A stretch of DNA of 64,000 nt from Puccinellia tenuiflora (taxonomy: Eukaryota; Streptophyta; Magnoliopsida; Poales; Poaceae), in the NCBI GenBank assembly GCA_012064385.1, contig QRDG01000871.1:310001-374000 (forward strand), written 5' to 3'. Made by a program: the position numbers and the translations under genes. The notes under the pieces were generated by a model. It was given only the letters and a program-made list of their open reading frames with translations. It had not been told where the DNA came from and ran no database searches. Shown piece by piece: positions 1 to 9,496 of the stretch. How positions within the stretch are numbered: position 1 is the stretch's first letter; each line of letters begins with the position of its first letter.

Positions 1-42
1 TCGATAGAAGAAAATGGTAAAGGACTAGGGATGTCCTCATCA
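1..42 (-). mobile_element. End of a G-type gypsy LTR
   Basis: These bases are the reverse complement of the first 42 bases of the G1 LTR at 60265-60306, so the LTR of a minus-strand G-type element ends here and continues left of the window. Family-A ORF sequence starts at 43, so this element was inserted into A3. Its other side and its TSD are outside the window. Confidence 0.85.
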
Positions 43-722
43 CACGCCATCAAGAAACTACTTCCACACACAAGATGGCGGCACGTACACACCATGTGGA
101 GTCTCCTCCGCATGCCACAACCAAAAGGGCGTCCAAGAGTAGATCAAGCTACACGAAGGAATTGGAAAAACTCAAGGCCATCCTCGACGAGTGGAAGACC
201 AAGTGCGACACCGATAATGCCAACTTCGAGATCGAGCAAGCCAAGCTCAAGGCCGACGCCGAGAGCGACAAGCTCATGACCGACCTCAAGACCATCCGCG
301 AGGAGTTTGTTGCCGGTTTATCCAAGTTCTTCACGCCCTCACATGACTCTTCACCGAGCTTATTGTCGACTCCACTACAAGATGGTGACTATGAAGATGG
401 TGAGAAGATGGTCGAGCATGGGATTTTCCCTTCGACCAAGGAGGTGACCATTGAAGAGGCTACCACTTGTGACGGCGAGCCGAGTGAATAGGTTGAGAAT
501 GGGAGTTTCCCTTCAACCAAGGCGGCAAATGGAGTTGAACATACCGAGCCTATCCCTCTGTGCTTGAATGATGAGATGGTACCAATCCCATGTGAGAATG
601 AGAGCCACCTAGCCCACTTGAGTGAGAGTGATAGTGAGTTGAGTGCCTCCACCATATGTGAGGTTGAGTGCTTCCACTTTGAGGGAATGAGTGATACACA
701 CCTTGAGTTGGGAGAGGTAGTT
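43..722 (+). pseudogene. A3 unknown ORF, 5' remnant (family A)
   Basis: This is the middle part of the long family-A ORF, left of the point where A2 inserted. It encodes the stretch with a Lys/Glu/Ala-rich putative coiled coil, followed by the acidic repeats containing EHG-FPSTK. Compared with A1 and A2 the frame is stopped by TAG at 489-491, where A2 reads Glu, so the copy is dead. The N-terminal part is missing because a G-type LTR replaces it at 42. The text stops at the TSD TAGTT (718-722) and resumes at 14591, where it continues exactly as the uninterrupted A1 copy does. Function is unknown. Confidence 0.8.
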
Positions 723-1065
723 TGATGTAGGGGGTTGGCCCGATCTTCACGGATTTGAGGGGGAAAAGAGGATGAACACGAATGATGTAGCCCAACCCAC
801 GTCCATCACAAGGACAAACCATCCGACACATGCCAAGTCACCATGGGCGTCAAAGGTGAACTCTTTCCTCTTCGAGATCTCATTTCCTACCCTTTGGAAT
901 GGTATGCTACTTGAGCATCCGCCCCTTTGCATTGCTAGGTTTGACACGATGGATAAGAAGCCGATGGGAGGTGCCGAGGAAGCCCAAGAGTTGATTTCAT
1001 CCAAGGCATACGCGTGGATGAGGAGGAGGAAGCGTCAAGGCAAAAGCACAAGGCAGGAGCCAGCC

Positions 1066-1320
1066 GGCCTGGGGCCGGCCTAGGCCGGCTCCTAGGCCGG
1101 GCCCCCTCCAGACGACGCCGGCCTCCAGGCCGGCCTAGGCCGGCTCCCAGGCCGGCCCCCCTACAGATGACGCCGGCCTCCAGGCCGGCCTAGGCCGGCC
1201 CCCAGGCCGGTCCCCCACCAGACGACGCCGGCCTCCAGGCCGGCCCCCAGGCCGGTCCCCCACCAGACGACGCCGGCTTCCAGGCCGGCCCAGGCCGGCC
1301 CCCAGGCCGGACCCCCACCG
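1066..1320. repeat. GGCCGG-rich tandem array in U3
   Basis: Imperfect tandem units combine a CCGGCCTCCAGGCCGG-like block, a CCTAGG-centred palindrome and a CCACCAGACGACG spacer. The array ends about 15 bp before the TATA box. Similar arrays occur at about 6424-6662, 9098-9320, 14190-14410, 16440-16555, 16998-17320 and 58741-59065, always in the same U3 position of family A or B LTRs. A shorter related patch lies in the A leaders (about 2060-2165 and 13372-13462). Confidence 0.85.
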
Positions 1321-1333
1321 TTTTGTACTAGAC

Positions 1334-1341
1334 TATAAATA
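1334..1341 (+). promoter_or_regulatory. TATA box of A1 5' LTR
   Basis: TATAAATA directly after the GC-rich array. The same motif at the same place occurs in the A1 3' LTR (6685-6692), both A2 LTRs (9057-9064 and 14152-14159, minus strand), B1 (16961-16968, minus strand) and the B solo LTR (59096-59103). It is the expected core promoter for element transcription. Confidence 0.75.
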
Positions 1342-1756
1342 GCTTTCCCCCGTTTCCATTTGAGGTAGAGAAGAATGAACTAGAGTTGAGCGTTGCTCCT
1401 TCCCGTGATGGGTTCCTCCGAGGAGGATGATGAATCTCTTGTTGTAGCTACTCTTTCACTGAGGTGTCTCTAGTAGTGCAAACCAATCTCTCCCTTGTGG
1501 ATTCTATTGGATCGGTGGACCGGCCGGTAAGAGAAATCGGTTTCATTAAGCGTGTTATTGACTTGGGTTTTGGGATCCGGAGGCTGCTCCATTGGGGGTT
1601 TGTTGCCGGGTGATTCTCCCTCGTAGGCTTCGCGAGTTATCCCCCACGAATTTGCCCTTTTCCCCTCGTGTTCTTCGTTTCCACCTCCGTGTTCTTCGTG
1701 TTCATCCTCTTTTCCCCCTCAAATCCGTGAAGATCGGGCCAACCCCCTACATCATA

Positions 1757-1768
1757 TGGTATCAGAGC
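1757..1768 (+). other. Primer-binding site of A1 (initiator Met-tRNA)
   Basis: TGGTATCAGAGC lies two bases after the LTR end. This is the standard plant retroelement site complementary to the 3' end of initiator Met-tRNA, where minus-strand DNA synthesis starts. Confidence 0.9.
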
Positions 1769-3114
1769 AAGGGTTGCCACGGATTTGCCTTTGTTTCCAC
1801 CCCCATATCCACAAAAAATTTCTTTGATTTTGCTAATTTCGAAAATTTCCACCAAAAATAGCCTCAAATTGCTTTTGGTTCGATCTGAGATTCTTGTGAG
1901 TTTTGGTAGGTTTTGATCCGTGGATCCATTGCTATACTTATTGATCTACCTTCCTTTGCGTTCCCATGGCCAAATTCCGTTGATTTCCCCTCCGATTTGG
2001 TGTTTTTCGGGCCGTTTTCTGCCCCAAATCGCCCATTTTCGCGTCCCGGAAAGGTAGTGTCGGCCGGCCTCCAGCCCGGCCTAGGCTGGCCTCTAGGCCG
2101 GACCCCCGGCAGAAGCCGCCGGCCTCCAGCCCGGCCTAGGCCGGCCCCCAGGCCGGTTCCCCTACTGAAATTTAGTTTTGGCCATAACTTTTCACTCCGG
2201 ACTCCGTTTTTGGTGATTTTCGTCTCTAATCGAAGCTACGGACAAACTCTACATCACCACGGCGGTTGATCCATCATCTATTGCCACCATATTTCGTGAG
2301 CAAGGAAGGGACATTCCACTCCACTGGGTGAAGATCGTCGACGAAAGGTATAACATCCCCGAACCTTCTCCCACCTTGCATCACTTGTTAGCCAAGCCAT
2401 TTGTGCTTATCTTACCTATTGAGCTAGCTCATCTATGATTGCTTGGACTTTGCACACTTGATACCTCGTAGTGTTCCGAGCAAACCTTGTATGCGCTAGT
2501 TGATATAGTTCTTGTTGGCAAGCAAGTAAGAGGCAAAAGAGAAAAGAGAGTAAGAGGCCAAAAGAGAGCATATAAAAGAATCTAAAGAAAAAAAGAAAGA
2601 GCCTCATTGCCATATCTCTTGTAGGTCGCGCTAGCTCGATGAAAAATTCATAGGTGTGGTATCTTTGTGCAAATCTTGTAGCCCACCAATAATTGCAATC
2701 GAGTTGGTTTCTCTTGTACTTGTGCACCTTGAGCTTTAGTCTTCGCTAGGTCCATCACTAGCTCATTTTTGGTTGCACAAGTCCCACTTATCAAAGCGTG
2801 TGTTTCTATGTGCTTCACTCCTATCCTTAGAGATCGACTTGTATTTGCTTTGTGGTCATTGTGGTTCTCTACTTGCCCTAACAATATCTTGGTTTCCGGT
2901 TGTTCCATTTGCTTTCCACAATTCATACCTATCCACTCATAAGCCGTGTGTGTTTTGGAGTTGCGTTTGGATCTTTGAAATTCAAGTCACCCGCATTCTT
3001 GTGTATCGGTTTCTCTTGGCATTGTCCACTAGTTCCAATACTATCTACTAGGTGAGGTTGGTTTCTTAGTTCCTTTCACCTCCACATATATATACACTTG
3101 TCTTGTGATTGACC
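1769..3114 (+). other. Untranslated leader of A1
   Basis: About 1.35 kb between the primer site and the ORF. It holds a short GGCCGG-rich patch near 2060-2165 and AT-rich sequence with no convincing coding frame. The same leader, with about the same length, is present on the minus strand in A2 (12403-13723), so it is a conserved part of the element and may hold packaging signals. Confidence 0.6.
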
Positions 3115-6100
3115 ATGTCTAGTGAGAGCGGAGCATCCTATGGAGGCCATGATGATGAGAACATGATGAGCGACAACGACTTCGGCGCGCCAAGCATGGA
3201 TGACATCATGAGCGACAACGACTACGGCGCCCCAAGCATGAATGACATGGTGGACCATGACATCGACGTCACCTCCACGAGCATGGACTACATGGCGGAG
3301 CACCACCACTACCACGACTATGATGCCGCAACCGCCCGCGACATGGAGACCTACAATGACTTCGAGCCCACAAGCGTCAACTCCATGGTGGACCACTACT
3401 TCGACTACAACTCCAATGAGGTGGTGGAACCCTACATCGACTACGGCTCCTCAAGGCACGTCAAGGATCTTCCACGAGGCTCTACACACCTTGTTGATGA
3501 CGACTCCGACGATGAGTACCCACCTCGGCGCTCCTCAAGGCCAAGAACTCAAGAGCGCCACCGCCGTCAAGCACCTACTTCAAGCTCAAGGAGATGGAGC
3601 TCAAGGCATCTTCGCCTAGAGGACAAGGAGACACGCCCTCCTCCTCGACGTCAAGCTACCTCACCCTCAAGACGGCGGCCAACGCAAAGTGCCTATGCAC
3701 ATGAGTCTTTGTCACGGAACACCAAGGATCTTCATCGGCGTACGTCTACTCATGATCATCATCGACGTCACTATGAGGACTCAACCTACTCAAGGCCACG
3801 CCATCACGCATCTACATCAACTTCCAAGATGGCGGCAAGTATACATCATATGGAGTCTCCTCCGCGTGCCACAACCAAAAGGGCGTCCAAGCATAGATCA
3901 AGCTACACGAAGAAATGGGACGAACTCATGGCCGACCTCGCCAAGTTGAAGAACGAGCGCGACACCGACAATGCCAACTTCGCGATCGAGCAAGCCAAGC
4001 TCAAGGCCAACACCGATTGCGACAAGCTCATGGCCGACCTCAAGACCATCCACGAGGAGTTCGTTGCCGGGTTATCCAAGTTCTTCACGCCCTCACATGA
4101 CTCTTCACCGAGCTTATCGTCGACGCCACTACAAGTTGGTGACCAAGAAGATGGCGAGAAGACGGTCGAGCATGGGATTTTCCCTTTGACCAAGGAGGCG
4201 AGCATGGAGGATGCTTCCACTATGAATGTCGAGTCAAGTGGAGATGCGGAGCATGGGATGTTCCCTTCGGCAAAGGAGTCGAGTGATGATGCCCACCCTA
4301 CGGCATTCACCTTTGGAGGCGAAAAGGTTGAGGAGGTTGAGCATGGGAGTTTCCCTTCAACCAAGGTGGCGATTGGAGTTGAGCATACCGAGCCTATCCC
4401 TATGTGCTTGAATGATGAGATGGTACCAATCCCATGTGAGAATGAGATCCACCTAGCCCACTTGAGTGAGAGTGCAAGTGAGTTGAGTGCCTACACCATA
4501 TGCGAGATTGAGTGCTTACATTTTGAGGGAATGAGGGATACACCACTTGAGTTGGGAGAGGTAGTTGATAGGTCAAGTGAGGACATTTTGATTTCTAACA
4601 ACTTACCCTCTACCTCTAGTGTGTTCTCTCATGTTCTACTAGGTTCCATGGATGATGAGACGCCAAGCTTCGCCATGATGGTGCCTCTTATGGAGAAGAT
4701 GTACATGGAGGATGAAGACGATGCCACCCCATGCTTACATGAAGATGTACAAGTCAGCTACATGGACGCCGCTACCTCTACCACAACACCTACTTCTCTT
4801 GAGCGGGACTACAAAGGTACGCATATGGGTGTTGATGATGCCATGATCCCACTAGTGGACATGATGACTTGTGATTGCTTGCATGATGTGGATGTTTCTT
4901 TCGATGTCACCTATGATTCTTTCATATTCCCATGTGATACCTTGTTCCAAACCAATGTTGATCATGTGGAATTTCCTATGTGTGATGATCTTGCCACATG
5001 CATGCCTTGCTATGAATCTTTCCAATTTTCTCCCATTGTTGCATGCAATATGTTGAACAATTTCTCTTTCCTATGTGTTGCTTTCAATGATGATAAAATG
5101 CTTGATAATGAGTTTGCCCCCATAGCATTCTCAATTTTTGGAGATGGTTCCTTTTGCTATGTTGAGAATTTTCCTTCCTTCATTTTGCATGTTGACCATC
5201 CGCATACTTCACACTTCCATTTTGAACGTGGTGTGTTTGGTGATGTGCAAATGAAGAGACGCATCATGATGGATGATGCATTCATGTACCATGCACACAA
5301 TTTCTTTTTATGGAATTTCGTGTGTAATGGCTCATGCTTCATAATGTCAACTTCAACTGAACATGAGTTGACAAAAAGAGCTCTTGAGAGCATTTACCAT
5401 GAGAGTTGTGGCTCCGACCAACCTCTATTTCCTTTTCCATATTTTGCATCGAACAAATTGAACAATTGCTCTTTCCTTTGGTTCGCGTGCAAACATGTGA
5501 GTGCTTTGGTTTTCCTTTGTGACATTCATGCTCCCTGGATCTTCCTTGTAGATGATTTATGTGTTGCCACAAACTTGATGAGCAATTTCTCTTTCCTTAT
5601 GTTTGTTGGTCACCATAATGATATTTTTAGCATGTCTTGTCATGAGGCCTTGGGATGTTATCTTCTTGGTGTTGCAACAAAATTGATGAACACTTGCTCT
5701 TCTCTTTGCTTTGTTTGCACCCATGATGGCGATGATAAGAGCCTCTCTCACCTTGTGTCGTTCACAAACCTCTCTTTCCGACGCTTTCAATGCAATGAAC
5801 ATCATATGGTTCAAAATGAGATAGCTACCTTAGCCTTCTCAAATTTTCTTGGAGATTTTGTGTTCCCAAATTTTGAGGATGTTTGGACGAGTTGTTTGCA
5901 CATTGACCTTGCATTTGTATTCCATTCCATATATTTGTGTTGTGCTAATGGTGTTATGAACAAATTTGGACATGTCATCAATGATGTGCTCCTCTATCAT
6001 GCACACACATATTTTGCTTGGTCTTTGGTGCGTATAGGTATCAATAGCGGCATGGTGACTTCCACTTCAACGTCGAGACATCTATCTCCTTCACTTGATG

Positions 6101-6546
6101 AGGACGTTCTAGCGTCGTGGACGACGCTTTTCGAAGGAGGGGGAGATGATGTAGCCCAACCCACGTCCATCACAAGGACAAACCATCCGACACATGCCAA
6201 GTCACCATGGGCGTCAAAGGTGAACTCTTTCCTCTTCGAGATATCATTTCCTATCCTTTGGAATGGTATGCTACTTGAGCATCCGCCCCTTTGCATTGCT
6301 AGGTTTGACACGATGGATAAGAAGCCGATGGGAGGTGCCGAGGAAGCCCAAGAGTTGATTTCATCCAAGGCATACGCGTGGATGAGGAGGAGGAAGCGTC
6401 AAGGCAAAAGCACAAGGCAGGAGCCAGCCGGCCCCCAGGCCGGCCTAGGCCGGCTCCTAGGCCGGGCCCCCTCCAGACGACGCCGGCCTAGGCCGGCTCC
6501 CAGGCCGGCCCCCCTACAGACGACGCCGGTCTCCAGGCCGGCCTAG
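3115..6546 (+). CDS. Long ORF of unknown function, family A (A1 copy)
   Basis: About 1,143 codons, starting at the first ATG after the leader (MSSES) and running past the polypurine tract into the 3' LTR. I do not recognise a known domain. Visible parts in order: an Asp/Met/Ser-rich N-terminus (roughly residues 1-110); a basic Arg/His/Ser-rich stretch (about 110-240) that could be a nuclear signal; a Lys/Glu/Ala-rich putative coiled coil (about 265-330); an acidic part with three EHG-FP-K repeats; then about 500 residues unusually rich in Cys, His, Phe and Met, with recurring Leu-Asn-Asn-Cys-Ser-Phe-like motifs. The last codons before the LTR read FEGGGDDVA, like the end of the integrases of neighbouring families. 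A2 keeps the same frame open, which argues that it is translated. Confidence 0.75.
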   Translation: MSSESGASYGGHDDENMMSDNDFGAPSMDDIMSDNDYGAPSMNDMVDHDIDVTSTSMDYMAEHHHYHDYDAATARDMETYNDFEPTSVNSMVDHYFDYNSNEVVEPYIDYGSSRHVKDLPRGSTHLVDDDSDDEYPPRRSSRPRTQERHRRQAPTSSSRRWSSRHLRLEDKETRPPPRRQATSPSRRRPTQSAYAHESLSRNTKDLHRRTSTHDHHRRHYEDSTYSRPRHHASTSTSKMAASIHHMESPPRATTKRASKHRSSYTKKWDELMADLAKLKNERDTDNANFAIEQAKLKANTDCDKLMADLKTIHEEFVAGLSKFFTPSHDSSPSLSSTPLQVGDQEDGEKTVEHGIFPLTKEASMEDASTMNVESSGDAEHGMFPSAKESSDDAHPTAFTFGGEKVEEVEHGSFPSTKVAIGVEHTEPIPMCLNDEMVPIPCENEIHLAHLSESASELSAYTICEIECLHFEGMRDTPLELGEVVDRSSEDILISNNLPSTSSVFSHVLLGSMDDETPSFAMMVPLMEKMYMEDEDDATPCLHEDVQVSYMDAATSTTTPTSLERDYKGTHMGVDDAMIPLVDMMTCDCLHDVDVSFDVTYDSFIFPCDTLFQTNVDHVEFPMCDDLATCMPCYESFQFSPIVACNMLNNFSFLCVAFNDDKMLDNEFAPIAFSIFGDGSFCYVENFPSFILHVDHPHTSHFHFERGVFGDVQMKRRIMMDDAFMYHAHNFFLWNFVCNGSCFIMSTSTEHELTKRALESIYHESCGSDQPLFPFPYFASNKLNNCSFLWFACKHVSALVFLCDIHAPWIFLVDDLCVATNLMSNFSFLMFVGHHNDIFSMSCHEALGCYLLGVATKLMNTCSSLCFVCTHDGDDKSLSHLVSFTNLSFRRFQCNEHHMVQNEIATLAFSNFLGDFVFPNFEDVWTSCLHIDLAFVFHSIYLCCANGVMNKFGHVINDVLLYHAHTYFAWSLVRIGINSGMVTSTSTSRHLSPSLDEDVLASWTTLFEGGGDDVAQPTSITRTNHPTHAKSPWASKVNSFLFEISFPILWNGMLLEHPPLCIARFDTMDKKPMGGAEEAQELISSKAYAWMRRRKRQGKSTRQEPAGPQAGLGRLLGRAPSRRRRPRPAPRPAPLQTTPVSRPA
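6132..6146 (+). other. Polypurine tract of A1
   Basis: CGAAGGAGGGGGAGA immediately before the 3' LTR, the usual plus-strand priming site. The same tract is present in A3 (16156-16170) and, in reverse complement, in A2 (9497-9512). Confidence 0.85.
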
Positions 6547-8697
6547 GCCGGCCCCCAGGCCGGTCCCCCACCAGACGACGCCGGCCTCCAGGCCGGCCCA
6601 GGCCGGCCCCCAGGCCGGTCCCCCACCAGACGACGCCGGCCTCCAGGCCGGCCCAGGCCGGACCCCCACCGTTTTGTACTAGACTATAAATAGCTTTCCC
6701 CCTTTTCCATTTGAGGTAGAGAAGAATGAACTAGAGTTGAGCGTTGCTCCTTCCTGTTGGAGATATGCCCAAGAGGCAATAATAATGATTATTGTTTATC
6801 ATATTTCTCCGTTCATGATATGTTTAATTTCATGCTAGAATTGTATTAACCGGAAACAAATACATGTGTGGAATATAAACGGTAATGAGTCCCTAGTCTT
6901 TCCTCTTGTGACTAGTTCGTTTGATTAAGTGATGGTTAGATTTTCCTAACCATGGATTAATGAATCACTTGATAAACGAAGTTTGTATCATAGGTGATGA
7001 TATAATGGACAAGACTCAAATTAAATAGATGTCAAATATAGTTTCCTTAGACCATGAGATTATGTCACTCCCGTTTATCGGAGGAGAGCTTTGTGGACAT
7101 CAAATGTCACTTCGTAACTGGGTGATTATAAAGGTGGCTTTCGGGTTCTCCGATGATAGGTTGTTGGGTAACATGTTTCAAGATTGGGATTTGTTCGTCC
7201 AGCAGTTGGATAGATATCTCTGGGCCCTCTCGGTAGTATAGCATCCAAACGCTTGCAAGCATATGACTAAGTGGCTAGTCATAAGGGATCCTATTCTATG
7301 GGAACGAGAAAAGAGAACTTGTCGGTAACGAGATTAATCAGATATGGAGATATCGGTGGATTGAATCTCGGACAAGTAATATATCGTGAAACAAAAGGAA
7401 TCGTATATGGATTAATTAAATCCCGGACATTGTGGTTCGACTAGTAAAGTACTTCGTCGAATATGTAGGAATTAATATGGGCATCCCGGTCCCGCTATTA
7501 ATATGACATATTCACGAACCCGCAGAGTCACACACTTAACGTTCGATGTAGTTAGGGTTCGAGATAAATGATGGTGAGAACGAATATTGATTCGGAGTCC
7601 CGGATGGGATCCCGGACGTCACGAGGAGTTCCGGAGTGGTCCGGAGAATAAGATTCATATAAGGAAAGTGGTTTCCGGAGGTTAAGAAAGGTTCGGGAAT
7701 TTATCGGTAAAGTACCGGAAAGTTCTGGAAGGTTCTAGAGGGGTCTAGAAGTGGGGCCCATAGGAGTATGGGGCCCACAAGGCATGAAGGGGTAGTGGGC
7801 TGGCCTATTGGGCCAGCCGCACCACACCCTTAAAGGCCCATGCGGGCCAAGCTTCTAGAAGGGGGGGGGGGGCGGCCTAGACCCTAAGGGGTTGCTTGGG
7901 GGGCAAGCCTCCCCCCCTTGCGCCGGCCCTAGATGGAGGGGTGGGGCGCAGCCCCCCTGCCCCCTATAAAAGGAGGCCTAGAGGAGGGGGTGCGGCACCC
8001 CAAGGACCACCCCATTGGTGCCCTAGCCGCACCCCTCTCCCTCCTTGCCGCCGCCCCCCTTCCACCTCCTCTCTCCCCGACACCGCTTGCGAAGCCCTGT
8101 CGGATCTCCACCATACACACCACGCCACCGTCGTCGTGCTGCCGATCTCGCGAACCTCTCCACCACATCTTGCGGGGATCGACTAGCCAACCCCTGCCTC
8201 GACAAAACACTCACGGTTTTCTTCGAGGGTGAGATTCGATCTCCTTCTTGCTACCAACCTCTCGTAGATCGGATCTAGATGTTGGGTTTATTCCGCTATC
8301 TTTGCGTAGGAAAATTTTGTTTTCTATGCTGCGACCCTACACTTCCCGTGATGGGTTCCTCCGAGGAGGATGATGAATCTCTTGTTGTAGCTACTCTTTC
8401 ACTGAGGTGTCTCTAGTAGTGCAAACCAATCTTTCCCTTGTGGATTCTATTGGATCGGTGGACCGGCCGGTAAGAGAAATCGGTTTCATTAAGCGTGTTG
8501 TTGACTTGGGTTTTGGGATCCGGAGGCTTCTCCATTGGGGGTTTGTTGCCGGGTGATTCTCCCTCGTAGGCTTCGCGAGTTATCCCCCACGAATTTGCCC
8601 TTTTCCCCTCGTGTTCTTCGTTTCCACCTCCGTGTTCTTCGTGTTCATCCTCTTTTCCCCCTCAAATCCGTGAAGATCGGGCCAACCCCCTACATCA
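6147..8697 (+). repeat. 3' LTR of A1, split by a copia solo LTR
   Basis: LTR sequence occupies 6147-6754 and 8347-8697 (about 959 bp in total), with the TATA box at 6685-6692. The gap is filled by a copia solo LTR plus its TSD copy. Confidence 0.92.
6755..8341 (+). mobile_element. BARE-1/WIS/Angela-like copia solo LTR
   Basis: A 1,587-bp unit starting TGTTGGAGATATGCCC and ending TGCGACCCTACA, flanked by the TSD CTTCC (6750-6754 and 8342-8346). It contains the recognisable blocks of BARE-1/Angela LTRs: GAGGCAATAATAAT near the start, ACCATGAGATTATG, GTAACTGGGTGATTATAAAG, and a Cys/Gly-codon-like GC-rich 3' third. A TATA box (TATAAAA) is at 7965-7971. Only one LTR is present, so the full element was removed by LTR-LTR recombination. 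Short ORFs inside are incidental. Confidence 0.9.
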
Positions 8698-8702
8698 ACG
8701 AA

Positions 8703-9496
8703 GAACACGGAGGTGGAAACGAAGAACACGAGGGGAAAAGGGCAAATTCGTGGGGGATAACTCGCGAAGCCTACGAGGGAGAATCACCTGGCAACAAACC
8801 CCCAATGGAGCAGCCTCCGGATCCCAAAACCGAAGTCAACAACACGCTTAATGAAACCGATTTCTCTTACCGGCCGGTCCACCGATCCAATAGAATCCAC
8901 AAGGGAAAGATTGGTTTGCACTACTAGAGACACCTCAGTGAAAGAGTAGCAACAACAAGAGATTCATCATCCTCCTCGGAGGAACCCATCACGGGAAGGA
9001 GCAACGCTCAACTCTAGTTCATTCTTCTCTACCTCTAAATGGAAAAGGGGGAAAGCTATTTATAGTTTAGTACAAAAAGGAGCTGAAAGGTGGGGGTCCG
9101 GCCTGGGGGCCGGCCTGGGCCGGCCTGGAGGCCGGCGGCGTCTGGAGGTGGCCCGTCCTGGTGGCCGGCCTGGGCCGGCCTAGAGGCCGGCGTCGTCTGG
9201 AGGGGTGCCGGCCTGGGGGCCGGTTCTGGTTGGGTGCCGGCCTAGGCCGGCTGGGAGGCCGGCCGGCTCTGGTGGGGTGCCGGCCTGGGGGCCGGCCTAG
9301 GCCGGGCTGGAGGCCGGCCTGCCTGTCTTCGCCTCCTTCTTCCTCTCCTTGTCTATGACGCTTCCTTCTCCTCATCCATGCGTATGCCTTAGTTGATTGG
9401 AGTCCATGGAGTTCCTTGCCACCCTTTGGAGTCCTTGGTGGCTTGTCGTATGTTGAAGCGCATGACATGGTAATGGACGTGGGTTGGGCTACATCA
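8703..9496 (-). repeat. 3' LTR of A2, main part
   Basis: The rest of the LTR is at 723-782, on the other side of A1. Its outer end has CTACATCA in reverse complement at 723; the inner end TGATGTAGCCC is at 9496. TATA box at 9057-9064 (minus). It is complementary to the adjacent 3' LTR of A1, so the A1/A2 junction is a long inverted repeat. Confidence 0.9.

Larger units (their letters stand above)
783..1754 (+). repeat. 5' LTR of A1
   Basis: The LTR starts TGATGTAGCCC and ends CTACATCA, immediately followed by two bases and the primer site. U3 carries the GGCCGG-rich array (about 1066-1320), then a TATA box, then R/U5. About 972 bp long. Confidence 0.92.
783..8697 (+). mobile_element. A1: complete family-A non-autonomous LTR element
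   Basis: A1 is flanked by the TSD ACGAA (778-782 and 8698-8702) and sits inside the 3' LTR of A2 in the opposite orientation. It has LTRs of the same TGATGTAG...CTACATCA type, a primer site complementary to the 3' end of initiator Met-tRNA, a leader, one ORF of about 1,140 codons and a polypurine tract. No gag or pol domains are visible. Outside the GC-rich array I count only about six substitutions between its two LTRs, so it is young. Its 3' LTR was later hit by a copia element that survives as a solo LTR. Confidence 0.92.

Noticed and set aside
772..1083. Possible separate gene starting in the LTR
   Set aside because: It is the LTR copy of the C-terminal end of the family-A ORF, also present at 6147-6450, and needs no separate gene.
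3076..3396. Val/His-rich minus-strand ORF (also 12178-12450 plus strand)
   Set aside because: Exact antisense shadow of the Asp/Met/His-rich start of the family-A ORF in both copies.
1334..6546. A1 as a host gene with its own promoter
   Set aside because: LTRs, TSD, primer site and polypurine tract show that the unit is a retrotransposon.
7896..8278. Overlapping Pro/Arg-rich ORFs on both strands
   Set aside because: They lie in the GC-rich 3' third of a copia solo LTR and have no motif or start context; composition alone explains them.
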